This document shows, in pieces, positions 10,104 to 20,320 of a DNA stretch of 45,501 nt; position 1 is the stretch's first letter, and the number at the start of each line of letters is the position of its first letter. Below the pieces are notes generated by a model. It was given only the letters and a program-made list of their open reading frames with translations, was not told where the DNA came from and searched no databases. Source of the DNA: Burkholderiaceae bacterium (GTDB lineage: Bacteria > Pseudomonadota > Gammaproteobacteria > Burkholderiales > Burkholderiaceae_B); the NCBI GenBank assembly GCA_021208885.1, contig JAJOJF010000045.1:1-45501 (forward strand). The letters are read 5' to 3'. The translations under genes were made by a program, and so were the position numbers.

Positions 10104-12446
10104 TTAGAAGGCCGTTCCAATCTGGAACTGGAAGCTTTGCAAATTGTCACCTGGTTTGGAGTTAAGCGCTTTGGCGTAGATAATTTGCAATGGACCCACT
10201 GGAGATAGCCAAGAAATACCAACACCGGTTGAGTATCTCAGCTGCCCAAAGTCGATGGTATCAGACGACGTACCATCACCCGTGCCGTAGACCTGACCGG
10301 CATCACCAAACACAAACGCACGAATGGTTCTGTCACGCGAAGTGCCGGGCAATGGGAAGTAGAGCTGAACATTACCCACAACACGACGCGAACCACCCAA
10401 AAATGTACCGGTTCTGCTGTCACGAGGTCCAAGCGAGTTGCCCTCGTAGCCCCTGACAGTGCCAATGCCGCCGGCGTATACATCTTTGATGACCGGGAAT
10501 GGTTTGTCATCGCCGTACACGTCGCCATAGTCAAACAGTGCATTAAAGCCCAGCGTGAAATCGCGTCCCAAAGGCACATAATGCTGGTGCTGCGCGCTGA
10601 ACATGTAGTACTTCAAAGAGACTGTCCCTACGGTCGTGCTTAAACGAGAAAACGAACCCTTGGTTGGATAAAGCAAGCTGTCTCTGGTGTCTTTAGACCA
10701 GCCAATACTCAAGATTGGCGTGTTGGTGCTGTCTCCATACGCCTGAATATATTGTTCATACGCGAGTGGTGAGTCGGAGTACAGCGAAATCGTGTTGTGC
10801 TCAAAGTTGAGCCCGAGATTAACGCGATCAAACTCGCTAATTGGCACACCAAAGTTAAGACCACCGCCGGCTGACTTGACTTGATAGTTGCCTGGGTTGC
10901 CTGCCGTTGGGCTAACCGTTCTGTAATAAACCGAGGTTGTGCGGCTTATCCCGTCTTGGGTCCAAAAAGGGTCTGTGTGGCTAAGCACAAACGTTCGGGC
11001 ATATTGACTGGTGTTGACGCTAAAGTTCAAGCCTGTACCGCTGCCAAATACGTTCTCTTCAGAGATTCCGGCGCTGAGGATTACCCCATCGGATTGTCCA
11101 TATCCAATACCGAGGTTGATAGCGCCAGTCTGTTTTTCTTTGACGTCAATGTTGACATCAACCTGATCGACCGATCCAGGAACAGGTTCTGTCGTGATAT
11201 CGACCTGCTCGAAGTAACCAAGACGCTCAAGCTTGTCTTTGGATAGCTTGATGGCGCCGCCGTCATACCAGGCCGCTTCGAGTTGACGAACTTCGCGCCG
11301 CGCCACTGAATCGCGTGTGCGCTCGTTGCCAGTGATCTCAACTTTGCGCACGTAAACTCGACGGCTTGGATCAACAAAAAACGTGAGGTCAACTGTTTGA
11401 TTTTCTCGATCGAGAACCGGATTGGGATTAACGTTGGCAAACGCGTAACCCAAGTCACCAAGGAAATCCTTAATCGCTACTGAGGTTTCGTTTGCCTTAG
11501 CCCCAGAAAATACCTCGCCGGCTTTGATGGTGACCAACTTTTGAATGTCACTATCAAGACTTAACAAATTACCGGCCAGCTGGACGTTCGAAACGGTAAA
11601 TGGCTTGCCTTCAGAAATGGTTAATGTGATGAAAATATCTTGCCGATTGGGCGAGATGGTGACCTGAGGGGTCTCCATGTTGAACTCGAGGTACCCGCGA
11701 TCTAAATAAAAGGAACGAATCCTCTCCATGTCGGCTTCAAGTTTCTCTCTGGAGTACTTGTCTGTGTCGGTGTACCAGGTCAGAAAACCGGAGGTCGTCA
11801 AATCCATCAGATCGAGCAGATCATCCTCAGAGAACGCCTCGTTGCCCAGAATCCTGATTTCTTTGATCTTTGCTGGCTTGCCCTCGAGGATATCGAAATT
11901 CACGCCAATCCGGTTGCGCGGCAACGGTGTCGTGGTAGCCGTAATTTCAACGCCATACTGAGCTTTGCTCAGGTATTGCTGCTTGAGCTCAAACTCAGCC
12001 TGCTCGAGCATGGCCTGATCAAATATTCGCCCATCGGAAAAACCAACCTGACGCAATGATTGGATGATCTCTTTGCTGTCAAACTCGGTCATGCCAGTAA
12101 ATGATATTGACGCGATAACGGGTCGTTCTTGTACGCTAACCACAACCACATCGTTGGCTGTTGAAATACGTACATCGCTAAAAAAACCAGTGGCATATAG
12201 CTGACGGATGATGTCGGTGGCCATGTCCTGAGTGAAGGTGTCACCAACCTTCACTGGAATGTAAGCAAACACGGTGCCGGCCTCAGTGCGCTGAATACCA
12301 TCAACGCGGATATCCTTGACTTTGAATGGTGTGAACGCCAATGCTATCGCTGGCATCAGCAAGACCATTATTGCAACCTTAAGTATCAAGCCAACCTTGA
12401 TTCTTGCGCCAAGCTGCCGAATTAGCCCAAACTGACTCGCGTGCAT
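10104..12446 (-). CDS. bamA: Outer-membrane protein assembly factor BamA
   Basis: Core of the BAM complex, which inserts beta-barrel proteins into the outer membrane. The ATG at 12446 gives 780 residues. The frame is open to a TTG at 12536, but those 30 extra residues precede a normal signal peptide (VAIMVLLMPAIALA) and look like leader. Five POTRA domains follow, from FKVKDIRVDGIQRTEAGTVF onwards, then a 16-strand barrel that contains GTVRGYEGNSLGPRD (the conserved VRGF/Y loop). The protein ends in FQFQIGTAF, with the terminal Phe required for BAM recognition. GGAG lies upstream of the ATG. Confidence 0.97.
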   Translation of the reverse strand: MHASQFGLIRQLGARIKVGLILKVAIMVLLMPAIALAFTPFKVKDIRVDGIQRTEAGTVFAYIPVKVGDTFTQDMATDIIRQLYATGFFSDVRISTANDVVVVSVQERPVIASISFTGMTEFDSKEIIQSLRQVGFSDGRIFDQAMLEQAEFELKQQYLSKAQYGVEITATTTPLPRNRIGVNFDILEGKPAKIKEIRILGNEAFSEDDLLDLMDLTTSGFLTWYTDTDKYSREKLEADMERIRSFYLDRGYLEFNMETPQVTISPNRQDIFITLTISEGKPFTVSNVQLAGNLLSLDSDIQKLVTIKAGEVFSGAKANETSVAIKDFLGDLGYAFANVNPNPVLDRENQTVDLTFFVDPSRRVYVRKVEITGNERTRDSVARREVRQLEAAWYDGGAIKLSKDKLERLGYFEQVDITTEPVPGSVDQVDVNIDVKEKQTGAINLGIGYGQSDGVILSAGISEENVFGSGTGLNFSVNTSQYARTFVLSHTDPFWTQDGISRTTSVYYRTVSPTAGNPGNYQVKSAGGGLNFGVPISEFDRVNLGLNFEHNTISLYSDSPLAYEQYIQAYGDSTNTPILSIGWSKDTRDSLLYPTKGSFSRLSTTVGTVSLKYYMFSAQHQHYVPLGRDFTLGFNALFDYGDVYGDDKPFPVIKDVYAGGIGTVRGYEGNSLGPRDSRTGTFLGGSRRVVGNVQLYFPLPGTSRDRTIRAFVFGDAGQVYGTGDGTSSDTIDFGQLRYSTGVGISWLSPVGPLQIIYAKALNSKPGDNLQSFQFQIGTAF

Positions 12447-12538
12447 AAATCCAAATCTCCAGAAGCTGGCTCTGAGTGAAGAAATTTCCGTCCAAACAAC
12501 GATAGTGTACCCGGGTCGATGCGTCCTAACCAACAACC

Positions 12539-13867
12539 CTAGCCTAAAAGACGCGTCACGTCATTAAAGATTGCCAGAGTCATCAACCCAGCTAACAACA
12601 CCAACCCGATTTTTTGTCCCGCAGCCATCCAGTGCTCCGGTGTCGGTTTGCCGCGCACCATCTCTACTGTGTAGTACATGAGGTGCCCACCATCAAGCAT
12701 TGGAATTGGCAACAGATTCAGTACACCTATGCTCACGCTGACCAGCGCCAAGAAAGCCAGATAGGCAGTCAACCCGATTTGTGCTGTCTGTCCAGCATAA
12801 TCGGCTATCGTTACTGGACCGCTAATGTTCTTCCAGGAGACTGCACCAGTGATCATGCTGCCAAGCATCTTTAACGAGAACCACGCCGTCTCGAAAGTTC
12901 GAGTAACTCCTTGCCAAACGCTTTGAACGAGGCCGTGCTCGACGGTCACCATGGGCATTTCGTTAGCCAGACCCACGCCAATACGCCCAACGATCGTGCC
13001 ATCTTGACCTTGAGCGGCTGCTGGAGTGATTTCAAGCGAAATTTGTGCGCTTTGCCGTTCTACGACCATGTTCAGGCTGCGATCGGGGTTGGCCTGCACC
13101 GTCTGTATCAGTTCCAGCACATTGCGCACGGGTTGCCCGTTAATGAGCTGCACCACGTCACCATCCATCAGGCCTGCCCTGTGCCCAGCGCCATCAGGCT
13201 GAACACTGGTAATCACAGTTTTACCCGGCTGCAATTCTAAGCCTGCCTTTGCCAATGCGTCTGTGTCAGGTTCTGACCCAGCACCCGGCAGTGCGACCTG
13301 TAAATCGGATTGTCGGCCAAACCGATCGATCGACAACATGACAACACCCCCATGAATCATGTCATCGAGCATCAGCCAACGTGCCTGGTTCCAGGACTGG
13401 ACGGGTTGACCGTTGACCGCGGTAACCCGGTCGCCCGCCGCGATACCTGCCTGTGCAGCGGGCGTTCCGACCGAGGGTTGAGCCAAAATCGGCGCAGGCT
13501 CCTCGGTGCCAATCAAGTTCAAGGCGGCGTATAGAACCGCTGCAAGAATAAAGTTTGCAATCGGACCAGCACTAACAATGAAAAAGCGGTTTTTGACGGG
13601 CTGCTGGCTAAAGGCCTGTTTTTTTTGTTCTTCGCTCGCACCAGGTTCTGGTTCGTCTTGCATCTTGACGTAGCCACCAAGCGGAATCCCTGCTACAACC
13701 CATTCGGTTCCGGTCTTGTCGACCCTCTTAAAGAGTGGTTTACCAAAACCAACAGAAAACCTCAGCACTTTGACACCGCAACGTCTGGCTGCCCAGTAAT
13801 GCCCGTACTCATGGAAAGTAATGATGATGCCGAGCGCGACAATGAAAGCAAGGATGGTTGTCAGCAT
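12539..13867 (-). CDS. rseP: Site-2 zinc protease RseP (sigma-E pathway)
   Basis: An inner-membrane intramembrane protease that cuts the anti-sigma factor RseA and cleans up signal peptides. The 442-residue form from ATG 13867 begins with a hydrophobic helix carrying the zinc motif HEYGH (His19, Glu20, His23). Two PDZ domains sit between the catalytic helices (about residues 115-290). The second metal motif, LLPIPMLDGGHLMYY, is near the C-terminus, followed by two membrane segments. The frame extends 15 residues upstream into dxr, but the ATG two bases after the dxr stop is the natural start. Confidence 0.97.
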   Translation of the reverse strand: MLTTILAFIVALGIIITFHEYGHYWAARRCGVKVLRFSVGFGKPLFKRVDKTGTEWVVAGIPLGGYVKMQDEPEPGASEEQKKQAFSQQPVKNRFFIVSAGPIANFILAAVLYAALNLIGTEEPAPILAQPSVGTPAAQAGIAAGDRVTAVNGQPVQSWNQARWLMLDDMIHGGVVMLSIDRFGRQSDLQVALPGAGSEPDTDALAKAGLELQPGKTVITSVQPDGAGHRAGLMDGDVVQLINGQPVRNVLELIQTVQANPDRSLNMVVERQSAQISLEITPAAAQGQDGTIVGRIGVGLANEMPMVTVEHGLVQSVWQGVTRTFETAWFSLKMLGSMITGAVSWKNISGPVTIADYAGQTAQIGLTAYLAFLALVSVSIGVLNLLPIPMLDGGHLMYYTVEMVRGKPTPEHWMAAGQKIGLVLLAGLMTLAIFNDVTRLLG

Positions 13868-13869
13868 GA

Positions 13870-15090
13870 TTAAGTCGTTCCCGTGATCTGTGAGCCAGTA
13901 GTTTGACGACAATTGGCTGCAAAGGTTCGGGCAGCCTCATTTAGCGCAAGGACATCGGCAAGACTATTGACCGGCGAATTGTCGGTGCGTTGCTGCCATT
14001 GAAGCGTCTGTTCAACGACCCTGGAAATGTCGAGGTAGCCAATAGCGCCCTGTAAAAATGCCTCGACGGCAATCTCATTGGCTGCATTCAGGGCTATACA
14101 GGCACCCTGCCCATCCTTGAGCGCAGCATACGCAAGACCAAGACAAGGGTAACGTTCGTGCTGGACGGCTTCAAACTCCAGTTTGCCATGCGCAGCCAGA
14201 TCCAGGAAATCGACGCCAGCAACGATACGCTCAGGGTAGCCAAGCGCGTGGGCAATCGGGGTTCGCATGTCGGGGTTTCCCAATTGAGCCAGCACCGAAC
14301 CATCTGTGTACTGAACCATCGAATGAACGATGCTTTGCGGGTGTATCAACACATCAATTTCATCTGCACCCATGGAAAACAGCCAGTGGGCTTCAATCAC
14401 CTCCAGGCCTTTGTTGAGCATGGTGGCAGAGTCAACTGATATCTTTCGCCCCATATCCCAATTAGGATGTGCACAGGCCTGTTGCGGCGTGACACTTGCC
14501 AACTTCTCCAGTGGATACCGACGAAAAGGACCACCCGATGCAGTGAGCACCAAACGCTTAACGCCCGCTTTGCCAATTGCATTCAGTGTTTTGGAGCATG
14601 GTGGCATGCATTGAAAGATGGCGTTGTGCTCACTGTCTATTGGCAGCAGGTTAGCACCATGTTGAACAACCGCTGACATCAGCAGACTGCCAGCTGCAAC
14701 GAGCGATTCTTTATTCGCCAACAACACGCGTTTGCCGGCATTAACAGCAGCAAACACCGACGGCAAGCCCGCTATGCCAACGATGGCTGCCATCACGATT
14801 TCACCGTCGTTCTCGGCAGCTGTGGCCACCAAAGCCTGCTCACCTACCCGAATCTCAGGCATGGGCAAGCTCGATGACCAGGCTTGTCGAAACGCACAGG
14901 CGGCGTCATCGCTCGGCACCACGACACAGTTGGCATTGGTGTCAACAGCAGCTTTTGCTAGTTCTGGCATGCGACTGTAGCCACTAAGTGCATGCACTTT
15001 GAATCTATCGGGATGACGTTTAATAACATCAATGGTGCTTTGACCAATTGACCCCGTCGCCCCGAGGATGGTGATTGATTTCACGCTCAT
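13870..15090 (-). CDS. dxr: 1-deoxy-D-xylulose 5-phosphate reductoisomerase
   Basis: Second step of the MEP isoprenoid pathway, making MEP with NADPH; it feeds the undecaprenyl phosphate made through uppS next door. The 406 residues start at the ATG overlapping the cdsA stop (ATGA at 15087-15090). NADPH-binding [11 protein letters not shown] is at 10-20. [24 protein letters not shown] and LTASGGPFR are the metal- and substrate-binding stretches. [20 protein letters not shown] is diagnostic for Dxr. The frame is open to a TTG at 15099, which is less likely. Confidence 0.98.
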   Translation of the reverse strand: MSVKSITILGATGSIGQSTIDVIKRHPDRFKVHALSGYSRMPELAKAAVDTNANCVVVPSDDAACAFRQAWSSSLPMPEIRVGEQALVATAAENDGEIVMAAIVGIAGLPSVFAAVNAGKRVLLANKESLVAAGSLLMSAVVQHGANLLPIDSEHNAIFQCMPPCSKTLNAIGKAGVKRLVLTASGGPFRRYPLEKLASVTPQQACAHPNWDMGRKISVDSATMLNKGLEVIEAHWLFSMGADEIDVLIHPQSIVHSMVQYTDGSVLAQLGNPDMRTPIAHALGYPERIVAGVDFLDLAAHGKLEFEAVQHERYPCLGLAYAALKDGQGACIALNAANEIAVEAFLQGAIGYLDISRVVEQTLQWQQRTDNSPVNSLADVLALNEAARTFAANCRQTTGSQITGTT

Positions 15091-15929
15091 GAATACCAAA
15101 AGTCAGAAACCAGAAAGTACGCCACTGGCACCACAGCCACCACGGCGTCGACCCGATCGTAGACACCACCATGGCCAGGCAGCAAGCGGCTTGAGTCTTT
15201 GACGTCAGCCTGGCGCTTTAAGAAAGATTCGAACAAGTCACCCATGATCGCTAGCACACCCAAAAGCAAGGAGATTGCGATCAACCCGACCCAGCCCCAA
15301 GACTGCAGCAGCCAGGAGGCATAGCTGCCTTCAAAGGATGCTGTTACCAGCATCCAGATCATGACGCCAGCCAGTCCAAACAAGGCTCCCTCGCGAGTTT
15401 TTCCCGGGCTGATGTGCACGGCTAGCTTGTTCTTTCCGAACTGCTTGCCCCCAAAATAGGCCAGAATGTCGGCAATCCAGATCAGTAGCAGTAGTGACAG
15501 TAGGCTCCAGGCGCCTGATTCCACCCAAAACAGCGCCAGCGCTCCCCACGTCGCGAAAAGACAGACCGGTGCGAATACGCTCCAGAAAACTGATTTTGGT
15601 TGATGGTTAATGGTGGCCGTGACTAAGCGCCAAGGGATAACTGTCAACCAGACCAATACACTAACAAATATTGTCACATGAAATACGGTGAGATCCCGTA
15701 TGCCAGTCAGCCAGAGATTTGCCTGCCAAAGTGTGCCCAACCCCAACAGTAGCCCGACTGCAACAGCAATCACAGTCCTGTTTGGTGCAGTCAGACGCAG
15801 CCACTCGAACGCGGTGACTCCAACCAACAGGCTAAAGAAAATGAGCAATGGCCAAGGGTTATCCAACGAGAGGTCAACGGCAAGAATGCCAAGCAGGATA
15901 ACCGCAGTCACCACCCGTTTTAACAGCAT
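15087..15929 (-). CDS. cdsA: Phosphatidate cytidylyltransferase
   Basis: Makes CDP-diacylglycerol, the precursor of all phospholipids, in the inner membrane. The 280-residue protein is strongly hydrophobic with about seven to eight membrane segments. The C-terminal CDP-alcohol signature region reads [19 protein letters not shown], with the conserved Asp residues. [17 protein letters not shown] is the other typical motif. It starts two bases after the uppS stop, and its own stop overlaps the dxr start. Confidence 0.97.
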   Translation of the reverse strand: MLLKRVVTAVILLGILAVDLSLDNPWPLLIFFSLLVGVTAFEWLRLTAPNRTVIAVAVGLLLGLGTLWQANLWLTGIRDLTVFHVTIFVSVLVWLTVIPWRLVTATINHQPKSVFWSVFAPVCLFATWGALALFWVESGAWSLLSLLLLIWIADILAYFGGKQFGKNKLAVHISPGKTREGALFGLAGVMIWMLVTASFEGSYASWLLQSWGWVGLIAISLLLGVLAIMGDLFESFLKRQADVKDSSRLLPGHGGVYDRVDAVVAVVPVAYFLVSDFWYS

Positions 15930-15931
15930 GG

Positions 15932-16705
15932 CTAGGTAACCTTTTCTGTTTCGGCAGGCGTTTGAGCACTGGTGCGACCGAAACGCCGCTCACGATGTCT
16001 ATACCAATCAACGGCATGGGCCATGTCCGCTCGGTCGAACTCTGGCCAAAACTTTTCTGTGAAATACAGCTCGGTGTAGGCCAATTGCCAGATCAGAAAA
16101 TTCGAAATACGTTGTTCACCGCCAGTGCGGATGAATAGATCTGGCTCGGGAGCCCACGCCATGCTTAAGTAGGGACTTAAAGCCCGCTCGTCAATTGAAC
16201 CGGGATTTTTGACCAACGATGGGTTGTCTAGCAGCATCTGCTCGATAGCATGCAATATATCCCATCTGCCGCCGTAGTTAGCGGCGATCGTCAAATGAAA
16301 CGTGTCATTGTGTGCGGTGTTTTGCTCGGCCGCACGAATCATTGCCTGCAGCTTTGGTTCAAAGCGACTGATATCGCCGATAACCCGCAGACGAACACCG
16401 CGCTTTTTAAGCTCATCGACCTCTTGTTCAAGCGCCTGCACAAATAAACGCATAAGCAAATTAACCTCTTCGCGAGGTCGGCGCCAATTCTCTGAACTAA
16501 ACGCAAAAAGTGTCAAGTATCGTGTACCGAGCTCGCCAAAATACTTAATCGAATTTCGTACCGTCTGCACACCCTTGGCATGACCTGCGGTGCGTGGCAA
16601 ATGTCGTTTGGTAGCCCATCGCCCGTTACCGTCCATGATGATGGCGACATGCTTGGGGACATCACAAACTTCAGGTACTTGTTGGGTCGAGCTGATAATT
16701 TTCAA
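15932..16705 (-). CDS. uppS: Undecaprenyl pyrophosphate synthase (cis-prenyltransferase)
   Basis: Builds the C55 lipid carrier for peptidoglycan and O-antigen from farnesyl and isopentenyl diphosphate. [13 protein letters not shown] holds the catalytic Asp25 and the pyrophosphate-binding Arg. [14 protein letters not shown] and [19 protein letters not shown] are standard family blocks. The start is a TTG at 16705. I accept it because AGGA lies seven bases upstream and no ATG fits, giving 257 residues, a normal length. Upstream is a 69-base gap to frr. Confidence 0.96.
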   Translation of the reverse strand: MKIISSTQQVPEVCDVPKHVAIIMDGNGRWATKRHLPRTAGHAKGVQTVRNSIKYFGELGTRYLTLFAFSSENWRRPREEVNLLMRLFVQALEQEVDELKKRGVRLRVIGDISRFEPKLQAMIRAAEQNTAHNDTFHLTIAANYGGRWDILHAIEQMLLDNPSLVKNPGSIDERALSPYLSMAWAPEPDLFIRTGGEQRISNFLIWQLAYTELYFTEKFWPEFDRADMAHAVDWYRHRERRFGRTSAQTPAETEKVT

Positions 16706-16774
16706 ATTGTTGTCCTGTCACGCATGGCGCCAGACGGCTCGGTATTGCTGCTTTGTAGCCGTATGATGGCTGCT

Positions 16775-17335
16775 TCAAACCTTCATCACCTCAGCTTCTT
16801 TCTGGGCAACAAGCTTGTCGATTTCAGCAACAAACTGATCCGTCAGCTTCTGAATTGCGTCTTGAGCACGACGCTCGTCGTCTTCCGAAATCTCTTTGTC
16901 CTTGACCAGTTTCTTAAATCCGTCATTGGCATCCCGACGCAAGTTACGGATGGCGACCTTCGCATCCTCACCCTCTGAACGGACAACCTTGGTCAGATCG
17001 CGACGACGCTCTTCGGTGAGCGCAGGCATCGGAACGCGGATTGAATCGCCCATGGCTTGTGGGTTCAGGCCGAGGTCTGAGTCACGGATCGCTTTTTCAA
17101 CAACTTGCGCCATGCCTTTTTCCCAAACTTGTACAGTAAGCGTACGGGCATCGAGCAAGTTTACGTTTGCAACCTGTGACAGAGGCGTCATCGCGCCATA
17201 GTACTCAACTTCAATGTGGTCAAGCAGCCCGGTGTGGGCTCGGCCGGTACGGATTTTTGAAAGCGTTGATTGCAACGTTTCAAGCGATTTTTTCATTTTG
17301 GTCTCAGCGCTAGACCTGATATCCTGAATGCTCAT
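16775..17335 (-). CDS. frr: Ribosome recycling factor
   Basis: With EF-G it splits the post-termination ribosome. The 186-residue protein is full length. [20 protein letters not shown] and [20 protein letters not shown] are the conserved regions, the latter at the domain hinge. AGGAG precedes the ATG. It sits 22 bases after pyrH in the conserved tsf-pyrH-frr order. Confidence 0.98.
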   Translation of the reverse strand: MSIQDIRSSAETKMKKSLETLQSTLSKIRTGRAHTGLLDHIEVEYYGAMTPLSQVANVNLLDARTLTVQVWEKGMAQVVEKAIRDSDLGLNPQAMGDSIRVPMPALTEERRRDLTKVVRSEGEDAKVAIRNLRRDANDGFKKLVKDKEISEDDERRAQDAIQKLTDQFVAEIDKLVAQKEAEVMKV

Positions 17336-17357
17336 CTTTTACACACTCCTAAAAACT

Positions 17358-18074
17358 TTACACGTGCACTAGGGTGCCTTCGTCTTCGCCGTTGATGGCA
17401 CGAGCGAGCGCACCAGGCTTGTTGATCGAAAATACGCGAATGGGTAGCTTCTGATCACGGCACAAAGCAAATGCGGTGGCATCCATCACTTCAAGACGGC
17501 GGGCGATGACTTCGTCAAAACTGATGCGACTGTAGCGCTGGGCAGATGGGTCTTTGTTTGGGTCAGCGCTGTAAATGCCGTCGACCTTGGTGGCCTTCAG
17601 TACAATTTCAGCGCCTATTTCTGCGCCGCGCAACGCGGCAGCGGTATCCGTTGTAAAGAAAGGGTTTCCGGTGCCAGCAGCAAAGATGACCACTTTCCCT
17701 TCCTCTAAATAGCGTAGTGCCTTGGGCCTGATATAGGGTTCGACCACTTGTTCGATGTTTAAGGCCGACTGAACCCGGGCATCGACACCCATGTGTTTCA
17801 AGGCGTCTTGCAGCGCTAACGCGTTCATCACTGTGGCCATCATGCCCATGTAATCGGCAGTTGCCCGATCCATGCCTTGCGCCCCGGGTGCAACACCCCT
17901 GAAAATGTTGCCGCCACCGATGACCACCGCTAGTTGGACACCTAACTTGGCCACATCACGCACTTCTTCGGTCATCCTCACTATCGTGCTGCGATTAATC
18001 CCGTAGGCGTCTTCGCCCATGAGGGCCTCGCCGGATAATTTAAGCAAAACGCGTTGGTGACGTTGGGCAGACAT
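17358..18074 (-). CDS. pyrH: UMP kinase
   Basis: Phosphorylates UMP to UDP, a hexameric enzyme of pyrimidine nucleotide synthesis that also supplies UDP-sugars for the envelope. [12 protein letters not shown] opens the amino-acid-kinase fold. [11 protein letters not shown] and [20 protein letters not shown] are the phosphate- and nucleotide-binding segments. I chose the ATG at 18074 (238 residues, preceded by GAGG at seven bases) over an in-frame TTG 33 bases upstream. The tsf terminator lies upstream, so pyrH probably has a promoter in 18075-18194, though I cannot identify one. Confidence 0.97.
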   Translation of the reverse strand: MSAQRHQRVLLKLSGEALMGEDAYGINRSTIVRMTEEVRDVAKLGVQLAVVIGGGNIFRGVAPGAQGMDRATADYMGMMATVMNALALQDALKHMGVDARVQSALNIEQVVEPYIRPKALRYLEEGKVVIFAAGTGNPFFTTDTAAALRGAEIGAEIVLKATKVDGIYSADPNKDPSAQRYSRISFDEVIARRLEVMDATAFALCRDQKLPIRVFSINKPGALARAINGEDEGTLVHV

Positions 18075-18194
18075 GAAGTAACCTCGAGCGAAGACAAATA
18101 CAAGCAAATCGAACTAGGACAAGTTTAGCCGATTAGTGCCAAAACAACTTCGTACAATCGACTGACAACATTCGCATGCGGCTTTGCACTTGAC

Positions 18195-18241
18195 CATAAA
18201 AAACCGGGCAGACAGCCCTGATAGGACCACCTGCCCGGTTT
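18195..18241 (-). terminator. Rho-independent terminator after tsf
   Basis: On the minus strand, a perfect 11-bp stem (AAACCGGGCAG / CTGCCCGGTTT, plus-strand arms 18201-18211 and 18231-18241) is followed by TTTTTTATGG. It starts 16 bases after the tsf stop. It should end the rpsB-tsf transcript and separate it from pyrH, unless read through. Confidence 0.9.
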
Positions 18242-18256
18242 GTTAGCGCAGCGATC

Positions 18257-19135
18257 CTAAGCGTTGCCTGCGGCAGCCGCGGCCACTTCAGCGGCGAAGT
18301 CCGATACCTTTTTCTCAATCCCCTCGCCAACAACATAAAGCTCAAACTGCTTGACCGATGCGCCCTTCTCTTTGAGCATTTGGCCAACGGTTTGCTTGTC
18401 GTTTTTGACGAACGGCTGGGACAACAAGGCAACCTCTTTGAGGTATTTCTGAACTGCGCCCTCAACCATTTTTTCAACGATCTCTGGCGGTTTGCCAGAC
18501 TCGGCAGCTTTCTGCCGGGCAACGGATCGCTCGGTTTCCTTGTCCGACTCAGCAACACCGCTCTCATCAATTGCTTTGGGCTTGGTTGCGGCAATGTGCA
18601 TGGCAACATCCTTGCCAACCTCTTCGCTGCCCGTATAGTCCACGAGAACGCCAATCTTGCCGCCGTGTACGTAGCTGGCTAACGAGCCAACGGTCTCAAA
18701 ACGCTTGAAGCGGCGAATCGTCATGTTCTCACCAATCTTGCCCACTAAGGCTGTGCGGGTTGACTCCACAGTCCCCTCGCCCATGGGCAGCGCAGATAAG
18801 CCCGCCACATCAGCGGGTGACTTAGCAATTACGAGTTCTGCGATTTGTTGAACAAATCGGATGAAATCATCATTTTTGGCGACGAAGTCGGTTTCGCAGT
18901 TGATCTCAACAATAGCACCCGTCTTGCCATCACCCGAAATGCATACACCAATTAGGCCCTCGGCTGTGACGCGGGCAGCTGCCTTGCTAGCTTTGCTACC
19001 GAGTTTGACACGCAAAACCTCTTCGGCCTTGTTCATGTCTCCGTTGGCTTCGGTCAGAGCCTTTTTGCACTCCATCATGGGTGCATCAGTCTTTTCACGC
19101 AATGCTTTGACCATTGCAGCAGTAATTTCAGCCAT
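18257..19135 (-). CDS. tsf: Translation elongation factor Ts
   Basis: Guanine nucleotide exchange factor for EF-Tu. [20 protein letters not shown] begins the N-terminal domain, with [20 protein letters not shown] and [12 protein letters not shown] as conserved blocks. The start is the ATG at 19135 with GGAG upstream, giving 292 residues. An open frame to 19186 adds 17 residues of non-family sequence. It follows rpsB by 163 bases, as in most bacteria. Confidence 0.98.
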   Translation of the reverse strand: MAEITAAMVKALREKTDAPMMECKKALTEANGDMNKAEEVLRVKLGSKASKAAARVTAEGLIGVCISGDGKTGAIVEINCETDFVAKNDDFIRFVQQIAELVIAKSPADVAGLSALPMGEGTVESTRTALVGKIGENMTIRRFKRFETVGSLASYVHGGKIGVLVDYTGSEEVGKDVAMHIAATKPKAIDESGVAESDKETERSVARQKAAESGKPPEIVEKMVEGAVQKYLKEVALLSQPFVKNDKQTVGQMLKEKGASVKQFELYVVGEGIEKKVSDFAAEVAAAAAGNA

Positions 19136-19260
19136 GTTTGCTCCGTCTACTAAAATATTTGGATCCGGGCTGCAACAGCAACCCATTGGCGCAATCAGAC
19201 TAATGTCTGATGCAAACTTTCCGTGCGACCTCTAACTCATCTTGCAGCCAGAGTTGATGA

Positions 19261-19289
19261 CTGAGCGCAGCACGTTGCGCTGCGCTCAG
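19261..19289 (-). promoter_or_regulatory. Strong hairpin between rpsB and tsf
   Basis: A perfect 11-bp stem CTGAGCGCAGC / GCTGCGCTCAG with a seven-base loop starts ten bases after the rpsB stop. No T-run follows on the minus strand (TCATCAACTCTGG), so it is not a standard terminator. It may act as an attenuator or as a 3' stabiliser that sets the rpsB to tsf ratio. Confidence 0.55.
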
Positions 19290-19298
19290 TGTTTGTTC

Positions 19299-20054
19299 CT
19301 ACTGCTCAGCAGCTGCGTCATCCTGAAGTTCGATGAACTCTTCATCGGCAGCGAGTTCTTGAACCAGACCGCTGACAGCTTGCTCTTTACCTTCTAGCAC
19401 CGCGTCAGCCATGCCAGCAGCATAGAGTGCTACCGCCTTGCCAGAGTCGTCGTTACCCGGAATCACATAATCAATGCCGTCAGGCGAGTGATTGGTATCG
19501 ACCACGGCGACCACCGGAATGCCCAGTGTATGAGCTTCGGCCACAGCGATCTTGTGATACCCAACATCAATAATAAAGATTGCGTCGGGCAGACCGCCCA
19601 TATCCTTAATGCCACCAATGGACTTGTTCAGTTTTTCCATCTCACGCTCAAACATCAGCGCCTCTTTTTTGGACATGCGCTCCAAGCCGCCTTCAGCAGC
19701 CATCACTTCCATGTCTTTAAGACGCTTGATCGAGCTCTTGACCGTCTTGAAGTTGGTCAACATGCCGCCAAGCCAGCGGTTATTCACGTAAGGCATCCCA
19801 CAGCGACTTGCTTCAGCGGCAATGATGTCGCGTGCTGCACGCTTGGTGCCGACAAACAGGACGTTGCCGTTTTTGGCAGCTACTGAGCGGACGAACTTGG
19901 CTGCCTCAGCGTATTTGGCAACGGTGTGCTCTAGGTTGATGATATGGATCTTGTTGCGATGACCAAAAATGTACGGGGCCATCTTGGGATTCCAAAAACG
20001 GGTTTGGTGACCGAAGTGCACACCCGCTTCCAGCATTTCACGCATTAGTGACAT
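19299..20054 (-). CDS. rpsB: Small ribosomal subunit protein S2
   Basis: The 251-residue protein has the full S2 signature: [19 protein letters not shown] at the N-terminus, [29 protein letters not shown], and [24 protein letters not shown] lies six bases before the ATG. The C-terminus is acidic ([18 protein letters not shown]). Divergent from map. Confidence 0.99.
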   Translation of the reverse strand: MSLMREMLEAGVHFGHQTRFWNPKMAPYIFGHRNKIHIINLEHTVAKYAEAAKFVRSVAAKNGNVLFVGTKRAARDIIAAEASRCGMPYVNNRWLGGMLTNFKTVKSSIKRLKDMEVMAAEGGLERMSKKEALMFEREMEKLNKSIGGIKDMGGLPDAIFIIDVGYHKIAVAEAHTLGIPVVAVVDTNHSPDGIDYVIPGNDDSGKAVALYAAGMADAVLEGKEQAVSGLVQELAADEEFIELQDDAAAEQ

Positions 20055-20320
20055 GAGGTTCTCCTAGGGTTGATTCTGGCAATGCGACTGCACCGATTGT
20101 TTTGAGACGGCACCCTGGTGTCGCACCACGCGATTTGGCAGGCTTATTACCTACCCTTTCCCCCTAAAACGCTGTCAGAAAAAGATACCCGTGCTAAAAC
20201 CAAATCGAGATTAGATAACCCCGAATAGCGAATAAAGAGCGGTTTTTGGTGACTGCTTTTTAGGAAAGCCTATAATTCTACTATGTTTTTTAGTGAATTT
20301 TCAAAGGCCACGGACGATTC
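20055..20320. promoter_or_regulatory. Divergent rpsB/map promoter region and rpsB leader
   Basis: This is a 266-base gap between divergent genes. On the plus strand a perfect TATAAT (20271-20276) lies 45 bases before the map ATG, with a poor -35 (TTGGTG 20246-20251, 19-bp spacer). On the minus strand, CTGACA (plus 20173-20178) and TAGGTA (plus 20148-20153), 19 bp apart, are a weak rpsB promoter candidate. The resulting rpsB leader would be about 90 bases and contains a small stem (TGGTG-CGA-CACCA). S2 represses its own operon through the leader in other bacteria; whether this leader does so cannot be seen. Confidence 0.5.

Noticed and set aside
12447..12536. Longer BamA from TTG 12536
   Set aside because: It would put 30 residues ahead of an ordinary signal peptide; the ATG at 12446 gives the expected precursor.
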